64,000 nucleotides of DNA from Citrus sinensis (Eukaryota; Streptophyta; Magnoliopsida; Sapindales; Rutaceae), in assembly GCF_022201045.2 (NCBI RefSeq), contig NC_068559.1, forward strand, positions 25,551,501 through 25,615,500, read 5' to 3'. Positions 26,001 through 37,683 of the stretch are shown here, in pieces. The stretch's first letter is position 1. Each line of letters opens with the position of its first letter. The translations under genes were made by a program, and so were the position numbers. The notes under the pieces were generated by a model that was not told where the DNA came from, ran no database searches, and was given only the letters and a program-made list of their open reading frames with translations.

Positions 26001-26566
26001 CCATGAACCATGATTCTTTGAAGACATGTTTACTGATGCCACTTCTTAATTCGATGGAAGGAGCTGTTCCCCACATGTTTACTTATCCACGCACTGTGAT
26101 GCATGCAAGTATAGAGGAATAAAGTCGCATAGATTAGAATATTGTAGTCAAAATATATATGTCCTTTTTTTCCCCTCTTTTTTCTTTTCCCCACTCAGAC
26201 AACCAATTTTATAGAGCATTTCTAAAAGATTGTAGTGGTATTATTATTAAGGTGAGACGTGGGGCCAAAGTCGAGTGCATATCATTCCAAAGAGTGTATA
26301 CTGATCGAAACTGCGTATTTTTGCCATTTCGTTGCTCATATTTGACAGACGTTGCCATTACATTAACTAGTACAATCAATCAAATTACATTTGAGAAATG
26401 CTATCATTTCAATGTAGTTCATTGGAAGAACTTGCCAAGATAAAGACCAGAGATTTAGCATTAGAAATGGAAAATGATTCCGGTCATAGATCTAGCCAGT
26501 GTCCTGTTATATGGCATGATCAAATATCATCGATGTCTTAAGATGATATAAAGGATTTATTTGATC

Positions 26567-28823
26567 TTAAATTTGGCTACAAACTAGGATGATCGCATGG
26601 CCTATAACTGCAGTGACAATTCCAAGTAACGCACCAGCAATGACCTGCAATTAAAAGGGATAAACAATTTTTTTTAAAAAAAGATTGATTCATACAAGAC
26701 TCACACATTCTGCAAATGAATTTATATATGTATATCTAAAGATTTCTCAACCTACAACTTCCATCAGTATATATAGATATTGAAGGTCAATTAAAGTACT
26801 TACAGATATTGAATGTATTGCCTACAAGGTTGGGGTTAATTTTGACCACAACGGATGGGGAAACTACAGACTTAAAGACACCCAATGGCAGTAGATATAT
26901 AATGTGTAGTCATCAGTAACTTATGGGTAAAAAATTCGTTGCGATTTACCATACCTGAGCAGGGGTGTGACCAAGAAGTTCACGCAATGGTCTGCTTTCA
27001 GCCAGAGGATGTTCAGCAGGAAGTTCATATACAATTTGATTTAAGACCTGAAGAATATCCAGTTCAAATACATGAAAAATAAAAATGAAGCAAAATTCAA
27101 ACAAGAATTTCATAATATTAATAAAATAATAAGTCTTGGACAAGGCATACAATCAACCAATAAAGCTTCTATGCCATGCCATTTCTCTTATATAAAGATT
27201 CGTGATAGGGGTGACAATGGGGAAGCAGGGGAGAAACTAAAAGCAGCAAGAGCATCAAACCTCTGCCTGGCGCCCGGCTTGTAATCTTACACCGGTCGCA
27301 TCATACATCACCTGCCATGATTATTCAACATTAGAATAGCAATATTCATCAATAAGAATGACATCTTCCACAACATCATGATTGTAGCAAATAAAATAAA
27401 ATCATCCTAGTATGAAATATGTCACTCACACAGCTGACAATGAGAGAGCAGTACATATAAAAACTCACACTAGGTATAATGAGATCTTAAAATAATACTA
27501 CTTTAAAACATTGAGAGTTGTTCTATAAGAATTAAATAAATGTCACCTATATGTCAATCACGGTGGACCCTGTCATATCGGGATTATTACTTTGATTAGC
27601 AGTTGACTTATATGCCAGGTAAAACAAGATGGAGAAAGGGATTGTACCACACATGCCAATATCAGAGCAGTAGCAAACAGCGGCCCACCAAAACCTTCTT
27701 GAAACCCAACTGCCATTGCTAGAGCTGTGACAGTTGCAGAGTGGGAAGACGGCATTCCTCCAGATCCAATAAGTTGCTTGAGATCCCATCGTCTTTCCTT
27801 GTACCTGCAAGTCTAGCAAAGCTTAAGCTTCTCAGGATAATTTAAATTACAAAAAAGCAAGATTCACCAATATGAGTATAGCTGTAAGCATATACACATA
27901 GGAAAGTAGCTATCTAAAAGTTACTAAGATCATAACGCAAAATTTACCAAAGAAATTCCCCATTTGCATAATTATCAGGTAAAGTTTCCTAGGCACGGAT
28001 TCTCTCCTGCATAACATTTCGCAAGAAACAGACGGTTGGGACTCCCAGGAAAAAGGTGCTTTTTGCAATAATTAGACAGCACCAAAATGAGAAAAGGCAA
28101 AACAAAGAAAAGTCTCACTTGCAAAAGACAATTGATAACCAACAAATTCCCTACATTATTGATTCCAAACATGATAAAAACTGTTCAAAGTAACAAGAAA
28201 AGACTTGAGGAACCCCACAATTCAGCAAGCTGCCTATGACCGTATTCTGAAGTGAAAAAAGAATTACAGCGTCCACCCCAAGAACTCGGGCTTATCCAGC
28301 AGAAACCCATGAGTTTGATTCATGACTAATCAAAATAATTATTAGTTCTTATTCATTTCAAGATCTCAGCAAAGCCATAATTCCAAGATAAATAAATAAA
28401 TAAATTTGGACAATGTTTTAACTGATCTCTACCTACAAGAATCATATAAACAAATTAAATCGAGAAAATAAAGACCACCTTTAAAACATAAAAATTGCTA
28501 GCAGGGCACTAATCACAAACAACTTAATTCACATGTAAGCAGGGCACTAATCACAAATCTCGTAAACAAACAAATCCAAAACCAACAAACAGATCATAAC
28601 CAGATCCGAATTCCAAGGTTAATCGAAATTAAACAACCCAATTGATTGAGAGGAAGAGAAAGGGAAGAAAAAAAAAATACCAGGCAGTGAAGAATTTGGC
28701 GCATTGGGCGATGGTAAAGGCGACAAAAGCTGAAATGAGAGGAAAATTCGTAATTATAGACGACGATGACGAAGAAGAAGAAGAAGAAGATGTCGTCGAA
28801 ACAGAGTCAGAAAAATCATCCAT
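26567..28823 (-). CDS. DUF212 / VPO-related membrane protein
   Basis: Five exons: 28823-28681, 27804-27648, 27311-27261, 27047-26955, 26644-26567; 173 residues, the normal size for PF02681. The start is the ATG at 28823; the frame opens at a TTG nine bases upstream. The N-terminus has an eleven-Ser run encoded by a TCT/TCG-rich tract. Core motifs are KERRWDLKQLIGSGGMPSSHSA (interrupted count: GSGGMPSSHS at 61-70) and YDATGVRLQAGRQAE, with the C-terminal hydrophobic helix ending ILVCSQI. The family resembles acid phosphatase/vanadium haloperoxidases and is predicted to lie in membranes; its activity is unproven. It converges with the FAD gene (567 bp between stops), matching from memory the At1g24340/At1g24350 pair. 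Confidence 0.92.
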
Positions 28824-30834
28824 CTCAATCAAGAAATGGTTGCAATGAATGAATGAATTAAAAAGAAAAAAAAGGTTAAAATTGGATATATCTTTCTTTC
28901 TTTAAAGGCGGGTGTTTAGTTTGATTCTTCGGAAGGGGAGAGAGAGAGCTTGACTGTTCTAGAATTAATAAGAAGAAGAAGAAGAATAAATATTTAATTA
29001 ATAAGAGTAATGAGTCTGGTTTCTTCTTTCTTCTTTTGTTTCGTTGATGTTGCCCGTGCCCGTTGTTGAGGCCTGCAGTTTGGGGAAACTTTTTCTTGGA
29101 AAAACAACTAACGGTCGTTGCCTTCTTTCACCCGACTGAATATGCTCACTAGTTCAAATCTTGCTCGAATATAAACCCCCCCACCCCCCAACTCAACTTG
29201 TTCTCTTCTTCGGAATTATAATAATAAACTATTTATTTATTTATTTTTATAACGTGCTCTTCTGTCACTTGTAATTAAGTCGCAACGCGTTCCTCAATTT
29301 TGGTATTAAATAATTAGTTATAAGGTTGGCGTTGGTAAACAAACATTTATTATATTATATGGACATTTACTGTGTGATACTTGTTGATTGGCCGCACTAC
29401 ATTTGGAATGAGAATTTTTTATATCTCAATTTTGTAAATAAATAAACAAATATATTATTATTACAAAGTTATAGGATTTTTATTTTATTTTATTTTAAAA
29501 AAAAAAACTATATGATTTTGCCAAAAAAAGAACTAGCTTCCGATTTAGTCTAATTTGTTGTAGGCATTTTCTTCTGCCAAAGATCCTTTTGCGTACACAA
29601 CTGAACTGATAATTGCTTTTAACTGGTAAAATTGTTTACTTGTTTCCAACAATATATACAAATTCGTAGTATAGAGTTTTCGTTATTTGATTTGTTATCA
29701 AAACTCAATAGGATCAGAAGGAAAATCACTGTATAAACACTGCCAATTCCCATAGTTTCTGGCTCACTCAATAGTCATTCCCAATTAAAGGCAACTGAAA
29801 AACTAAAAACATGTAAATAATAATATATACACAATCAAGTTACATCTCACAAACTTAATCAAGGCAACCGTTCGCTACTGTCACTTAACATGGAACTATG
29901 AACTGACATTTCGATATCAAAGTTCTGAGGCAGCCACTCAAGGCTAAAGCATCATCAGTCAGGGACACTGCCCGTCAACACTTCACTACACATTGAATAT
30001 CCACCATCAGTAGCTGTGTTTAATGCTCAAGCATTTACTTGTATAATATTGACTGAAGCCAAGAATAACTTAGAAAGATTATTGCCATATCATTTTCGAA
30101 TAGATTTTCACATAATTGGTTCTACGGTGATTTGTAATATACCGCTGCTGACTATAATTTTACTCTTAAAATGTTACAAAATTTTTCGGGGAAAAGGCAA
30201 TATTATCAAATTGTGAAAATTCACTGTTGTAATATGCAAGTCCAATATATATGGATTTTTTCAAATTAATGATCTATTTTGTATTTAGAATCCAGTAATG
30301 CTTATCTCACTCTTATCGTTACAGCTATGAATGGCACAGGAGTTACAATTTTCTAGTCAATAGAGCTATAATCCTGCAGCAGATCCTGTCAATGTATTTA
30401 CAGTCTCAACACTTTTTAATGTTGCCACTCATTCATGATTCAAAACTGAAAATGTTATGTGGATTATATTTCTTTTGTTTTTTCAGACATATGTACTAGG
30501 TCAGTTGCTGAGGCTCAACTAGTACAAAACAGAGAAGAGAGATAAAAACAGAGGTGTTAAGCATCTTACCACCCATAGATATTAACATGCCAGCAAGTTG
30601 ATTAGTCAAGTCATTGTTAAAATATGATCTGGTTGAAGGATGCTTACATTAAACTGTGCATTCAATTCTGGATTACCGAGACTCTGACAAGTTCAGGAAC
30701 ATCTGAAAGTACAAAACAGATGGAAAAAGCTCTTATTTCAACCAGGTAACAATAGTTCACAGTGCTATTTTGGTGTTACCTTCAAATGGTCTCCAATTCA
30801 ACTGCTACACAATGTACCACTGATTCTTTAGCGG
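28824..30834. other. Spacer between DUF212 gene and RECQ5
   Basis: Holds the promoter side of the DUF212 gene (GAA-rich and GA-rich tracts near 28940-28990, a C-run near 29178-29190) and the 3' side of RECQ5. No coding feature found. Confidence 0.5.
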
Positions 30835-33800
30835 CTAGAGCACATCCTTCCCAGCAAAATTCAGGAGTTCAGCCTTTGCTGCTTCCATTACGACTTGGAA
30901 GTTTATTTGCACATACCTTCCCCTGTAACCCATTATCAGCATAACTAGTTCAGCTTTCAATTGATGAAACATGAAATTATTCTGATGAATTTTCAGCAAA
31001 TCACAACAGTACACAGTCAAAGTTAGTTGTTCAAAATCTTACATTTCTTATGTTAGAAGTTGCATGAGAAAACAACATCAATAAATTGCTCGTACAATAT
31101 GACGTCTGTTTGGTTTTCAACTAGATATATCAACTATTGCTGACATATTACTAATTAGACTAATAGTTCAGCATTCTAGATTTTTCAGTTAGATGAAAGG
31201 GGAAAAAAATGTGCTTTAAAATAAAATGGTTTTCTTTTTTAAGATACCAGAAATGTGTTTTAGACCAAATTGTGGATGGATAGGCTGGGCTTGCAATGCC
31301 ATGCAATATCCTCGCAACAGCTCTAGGGGTAAATTTGGCATTTAAGTTGCTCTGCAAAAACACCTGGTATCCAGAAAAAGAACAAATATCTCAACACTAC
31401 CAAGCATGAGATTCCTTGGGAATGGAAAATAAATACAGAGCAAATCACCTTTATATCTGCTCGTAAAAATGGGCTGCAAATATATATATATATGAAATTT
31501 CAGTCAGTAAGATCAATAACATCTACAAGTGAAAGAAGAATGTCAAAAATTCAGTGTACAGGTGGGGTGATCACTTGATTTACATCAAGAACTAGCACCA
31601 TTGAATATCATTAGGAATAAAGTAACAAGTGCTGATCAATATTTTCTTCTCTGCTATCTATGCATGCTAAATATAGTTGGAAGAAAATGTATTTACCTGC
31701 TCTGGCCAATCTTATTAGGAACATCGCAATTATCATCACCCCTGAAGTAATCCAAAATATTCTTTTGCAAGCAAGGGGTATGCAGTGAACCATTGCAACC
31801 GTGCGTCTTCTCGCAAACATCCACTGCAAAGACTGCTGCATGGAACATTCTATCCAATTTGCGTACCTAACTCAAAAAGAGGGTATCAGGTTGAGGAAAA
31901 TAATTAGAAAGAAACAGAAACAAACACAACTAGAAAAAAACTCAATACAAGCCAATCACCTAGTCTGTAGCATTCATGAAGAGAACATATTTATTGGTAT
32001 GTGTATGCTTATGTGATCATGCCTAATTAATGACCAGCCCCAACTCTCATTGCTATCAATTCGTAAGCTTTAGAAAGATAGCCAAAAGAAGAGAAAAGGA
32101 CTTCACAACTGATAGGTGTTTATATTGGGTGCTTAATAACCTGATACTTTGTCTGGCTTACAAAACCTGGGACAAAAGTGGCAACAGAAGGGACCATATC
32201 ATTTTATTATCAGGAAGACAGCATTTACTGAAAAAAGTTTAGTCTACAACAGTAGTCCTAATAGGCAGCATGGATACTTCCTATAGACAACCTGATATTT
32301 GAGTCCCATATAGCAGCATAACGCAACTGAAAACCAACTTGAAACTGACTATGCTAGAACAATCACCTTGCAATTTTCGACCTCTGACAACCATTTGGTA
32401 AGATGTGCTGATAGAGCACAAAAATCACTAGGAACTTCCACAATTGTATAACAATAGGCTGGATCCTTCAGCTCGTATGTTATTTCTCCTCTCATCTAAG
32501 ATACCCAACAAAAGAGAGAGTTTCATAAATATTATGTTTCAAAATGAAGTTGGTGAGAAAAAAGAAGCTTCCGCTAAAATAAGTTATGCAACTCCCAAAA
32601 AGACAAACACTCTCGAATAATCCAAACCTTGAGATTCAGCAACTGGTTTGATACATCAATAGTTGTAGCTCCGATGCTATTTGCCACAGTAGGTATGTCA
32701 AACACATATTGCCCCTGTTTAGTCTCAGACCTGAAAATTTATGAATTATTACTGAATTTATCTAGAGTTTTACAATCTTAAGTAGATTTGACATCTTTAA
32801 ATGGTCAGAAGTGAAAAGAACTCTCACTTCTTTAGAATTGTTGCAACCATCTTATCCTTATCAGCTAGCAAAGTTGGAGTGGTCTGCACTATTACAAATT
32901 TCCATCAGGTGTTGCAAGATGAAATACAATAACATCATAGCATGCAATGAAAAGTTCAAATGAGGATTATCAATTCTCTCTTTGCCAACATTTAAAAACA
33001 AATTTCCAAGGCTAAGACTTGAAGCGAAATTATCTATGTTTTTGTTAGCATATTCTATGAAATTGAACATGATATATCAATTGCTAAACCAGATAGATAT
33101 TGCATGCAAGCCAGATAATAAAGTAATGGGACATGCAACATAATTATGAAGACATTACCTTATGGAAATTTAATGTACATGTTACTTTCAGCTCTGGGAG
33201 TAATTGCAAATATTGTATTTCACCCAACTCCAAGCATGTCAAAAGAGTAAGCATCACCTGGCAGGATCAAAACACAGCAAAATTAAGCATCACCTGGCAG
33301 GATCAAAACACAGCAAACCTTACTACTGAATATGTCAAAGGCAAGTCAACATTTCCTTCACTACTTACAGCAAATTTCAGGCGCCAATATGATTTTGCAT
33401 GGTGTTGTGTGTGTGGAAAGATATCTATCAATGAATTATGAATGGAAATGTAGTGGCCATGGTCCCATAAAGTAAAGCACATAAAATAAGGAAACATGTG
33501 CACACATTATTGACGGTCAACATTTTTTCAAAGTAAAATAGAGGTCTTTTGATAATCATCAGACTACAAACATAAAATGGAAACAGTAGCAAATTGTTGT
33601 GTGATAATAAAAGACTAACTCAGAGTATTATCAACACAAGTTATATGAAGCAAATCAATAACTTCTGAAACATAAAGTTTCCTGTTGGCGAATTATACAC
33701 ATTCATAATGTTAATGCAGCAGTAGTACAAGGAGAGAACCTCTTCTTTTATATCAAATTTGCGGGAGGCTGATTCTTTGACTAATGAACAAAGTTTCCCA

Positions 33801-36800
33801 TGTGAATTCATGCCATTGGTGAAAACTTGACAGAGGAACTTGTTTATTGCATATTCGTCTACTCCGTCACTGAGAAAAGATCTAAAATCAATTTCCAGAG
33901 TTTTTAAACCCTAATACAATCAATGTAGGATATAATTAAGAGTTAATCACCTGTACATAAGACTACGGAGCCTGAAATATGTGATATCATCCAAAAACAG
34001 ATGGCAATAGGACAACCTCCCATCCCGTCCAGCACGTCCTATCTCCTATGAAATGTCATCAATTTATTTTGTTAAGATGTGATAGACAGAAAATCCAATC
34101 AAATAGATTTTACTTTGGAAGTAAATATGAACCTGTACATACTCTTCCAAGCTTTCTGGCAAGCTGTAATGAATTACCTGATAAAAAACAAAGTATTTCA
34201 GCTAATATCTAAGAGAATGTATGATCAACACATCTTTTGATACAAGGATATCTACACGGACAGATAAACATGTCAGCTGAATAAAATCGAGGGTACCAGT
34301 AATTCCACAAGGATAATCAAACAATTACCAAAGCATGGGCACAGACAGGACAGAAGATATTGAGGGAGGGGAAAGGGGAGTCGGGGGAGTTCTACACTAA
34401 ACTAATTCCATTATGTGACTAGGCCAATTATTTTATTTTATTTTCAGGAAACTCTACTCCTGTTAGAATCAAACTTGTATAAGATGACCATCACAAAGCA
34501 GGAGCAGAGAAGCCTCCCACATTGGCCTGCCCTTATGTGAACCACAAGATTTAAAATGAAATCAGCATGCAGCACCAATGTCTACTTCTTAGATGCCCCG
34601 AATGTTGCTTGTGAACGTAATGCTGAATCTAAATAGTACTCATGGGTATAGTTTTCTTACAGCTCCAACATCCCTCTTGTCCAGTCCCATGCCAAATGCC
34701 ACAGTTGCAACAACCTTTCACCAAAAAATGAAGGCAGTTATTTTGTCATTGCTAGTGTTGTGTAAACTCTAGAACAAAAAGGAGTTACATATCCATGATT
34801 ATTCCAATAGGATGGACATTCATGCTTCAAAACTACAAGAAAATTTGACGCACCACTCTAATCTTGTTAGAGCAAAACAACTCCTGTATACGACTTCGAT
34901 CCTTTGCAGGGATTCCACTGTGATAACTCTAAAACCAATAACCATGTCAGGTCCACTTAATATTAAAATACAATTAAATGGAGAATATTCCAATGTGGGG
35001 GGAGGGGGGGCAAGAGTACTCACCTTCACAGAGATACTGTTATCACATAAATATCTGCTTATCAGATCAGTTTCAAACTGCAAAAATTCATACACAACTA
35101 TTAATTACCAATCATTGTCAAGAAACAGAGCTCAGCGACCCAATTCAAAAAAACATCGTTACACTGATATATACATGTGTCCACTGAGGATTACAAACAA
35201 TATACTGTTTCCTTGCTACCAGAATTTAGGTGCAGATTCCATAAATCTGGATATCGGAAGCAAATATACAGGAAGACCTAAATGGCATTATAGGGAACCA
35301 AAGCACCTTGAGAATAACCAACTCAAAGGGTTATGAGGTCGTCTCTCAATAAGCATCAGGAACAATGTAGAAAGTGTTAAAAGCATTTATGCACATGCTT
35401 ACCTGAAATTTGCAGTATATAATAATGCTTTGAACTTCTGTGAAAGGAGAAGACTTCATCAACATAAGCAGATCTTTCATTCTAGAAAAGCGAAGATATT
35501 AATCAGTAAATTAAAAAAAAAATCATTTAATCACCCATATAAGATAAAAGATAAGAGAAAGGAAAGGAAAAGAAATGAAGCATCTGCACTTGCCTATTAT
35601 TACCACTCAAAGAAACTGATAATTGTAAATTGTCCCTTAATTGAGCTTTTTGAATGAGATTGCTTAATGGAATCTCCAGAGCAGACATAACATCACGCAA
35701 AGTGGTGGTTGTGGCAGTTGCAGTCATTGCAAGAATGCACTCAACATTGAGCCTTGCTCGAAGTAAGGACGCTCTAAGCCTCATGTATGAGGGACGAAAA
35801 TTATGTGACCTGTTGATGGATTCACTCTTACTGAATTCCAATGGAAGGTTTCACCTATTAATATCCACAAAACTTTCAACAAGAAAAGGCACAACCACTT
35901 ACCACTCAGATACACAGTGAGCTTCATCAACCACAACAAGTGATATCAATGAAGTAGCAGTAAATATTGACAAAAAATCTGCATTTAAAAATCTTTCTGG
36001 AGAAACAAAAAGCACCTGATGAACAAGTCAGCCAAAAGAAGATATTTAGCTTCTGGCAACAGAGAAAGAAGTAAAGAATTAACTAAAACAAATCAGTGTG
36101 TGTGAAATTGTAGAAGAACTCACCTTTATTGCCCCTACTTGAATCAGCCTTAGCGTCTCAGCAACCTCTTCAGGTCTCTAATACGACACAAAAAATTGCA
36201 TCAAGCGATCAATCAATTAATACATATACATATGAAAGATAAAGATTAACAAGCCACCTGACTACTACTCAAAAAGCCGCCATGAATCACAGGAGGCAGA
36301 TGCCTCAATTGATCAATCATTAACGCCACTAAGGGACAAACAACCAGAGTCAGCCCTGGCAAAATCATTGCCGGTATCTGATAACACAACGATTTCCCTG
36401 CACCAGTTGGCAAAACCAGCATCGTTGACTTCTTATCAAGGACCATCTTTACGGCCTCTAGCTGTCCATCACGAAACGAATCATAACCATACACAAGCCT
36501 CAACAACCTCCCTAGATTCTCATCGGAAGCCTCGTCTCTGACGGCTCTCACCGCCTCTTCAACCAACTCAAGCTCACTAGCAGCTCTTCTATTCTTCTGA
36601 TTCTGCTCAAGATTTTCAATAATCAAACCGTATTCATCTTCATCTCCTTTACTCTCTGTTTCATTTTTATTCAACTTCTTCTTGCTTCTCCTATAAGAGA
36701 GTTTACCTCTAAATGACTTATTTCTTTTACCTTTGTTAGCGAATTTACGCTTATTGTTATTCAGATTCAACCTCACGAAGTTACCTTCACCGTTACATTT

Positions 36801-37304
36801 TCGCAATTTTGCCGGCGGCAAGGGAACATCAACGCTTACTAAATTAATTTGCTTCTTCTTCTTAGCAAATGCATCACTTTTGATTTCGTTAATACCTTGG
36901 GGATTTGACGGTGTAGGGAGAGATTGGTCATTCTCGAACCGGAGAGAAGGTTTTTGGATTTTTGTGAAGGAAGCGAGTCTAAAGCAGAATCCAGCGGGAA
37001 GGGTTTCGAGGGACTTAAAGGCAGAGATTGAGGGGTTTTGCGAAAATGAACGGCGGATCTGGAAGGGTAGAGTTGGAAGAGGAGTGGCGTCGGATGGCGG
37101 TGGGGGCGGTGTGGGCGGGGCCGGTTGAGAGGGTTTAGATTTGGTTGGTTTTTTGGTTTCTGAGAGATGGGATGGAGCCACTCGAACTTTAGATTTGCTG
37201 GAACTGAGAGTATTCGTCTGCAGCGGCGGCGGTGACGGAGGATTTTGGCATCTGGGAGGAGTGGCGGAGATGTGAGAGCCGCCGGAGTCTGAATCGGTTT
37301 CCAT
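30835..37304 (-). CDS. RECQ5: RecQ5-type ATP-dependent DNA helicase
   Basis: Nineteen exons, 915 residues: 37304-36258, 36177-36124, 36015-35903, 35809-35594, 35481-35403, 35077-35024, 34928-34854, 34714-34661, 34177-34133, 34045-33951, 33869-33740, 33257-33159, 32883-32828, 32730-32628, 32495-32367, 31866-31697, 31473-31449, 31363-31248, 30922-30835. Residues 1-260 are Pro/Ser- and Lys-rich, probably disordered. The helicase core has FRDGQLEAV (motif 0), Walker A TGAGKS (Lys 304), DEAH 397-400, FRPSYMRLR, MTATAT, GMGLDK and QEIGRAGRDGR (motif VI). The four-Cys zinc site and HRDC domain of many RecQ proteins are not visible, as in plant RecQ5. It unwinds 3'-5' in nuclear DNA repair/recombination. 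Intron 4 starts with GC, and exon 12's acceptor is duplicated. Closest Arabidopsis relative from memory: At1g27880. Confidence 0.94.
33248..33319. repeat. 36-bp tandem duplication over a RECQ5 splice acceptor
   Basis: Copies 33248-33283 and 33284-33319 (taagcatcacctggcaggat...). Each contains, on the minus strand, the same cag|gtgatgctta acceptor. Only the downstream acceptor (exon starting 33257) keeps the frame open. Confidence 0.95.
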
Positions 37305-37429
37305 TTCAGAGGTCTGGAGCAATGCGTGGGAAATTTTGAGATGTACCCTTTTCGCTTTACTCTTCCCGCCAAATCTTTTATTTATTTATTTCTTAATTTT
37401 TTACGTGGGCCGTGGCTGTGCAATTGTGT

Positions 37430-37683
37430 AAGAGTTTGTTTGGGATTGAAATATTGTTGCTTTAAAAAAAAAATTTAATTATGAAATAAAAATTAATAAA
37501 AGAATATAATTTTTAAATAATAATTTTAATAAAATTATTAAAAATATAATAATTTTTTTATTACACAAGTGAAAAATCATATTAAGATAATTTTCAAATT
37601 ACAACAGTTAGTGTTTAACAAATACTTTAGTATTATAGCTTTTAAGATACAGTTGTTCAATCTCAATCTCAAACGCACCCTAA
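37430..37683. mobile_element. MITE copy 2, just upstream of RECQ5
   Basis: Reverse-oriented relative of the segment at 217-482. The ends are better kept: agtttgtttgggattgaaat on the left and ttcaatctcaatctcaaacg followed by cacccta on the right, an imperfect inverted repeat. About 254 bp, no coding capacity. It begins 126 bp upstream of the RECQ5 ATG on the minus strand, so it may lie in or next to the promoter. Confidence 0.7.

Noticed and set aside
29120-29175. Sequence with a tRNA T-arm-like phrase (agttcaaatct)
   Set aside because: No matching acceptor, D or anticodon stems around it.
34812-35336. 174-codon plus-strand frame
   Set aside because: Antisense to RECQ5 exons 6-7 and their introns.
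36733-37128. 131-codon plus-strand frame
   Set aside because: Antisense shadow of RECQ5 exon 1.
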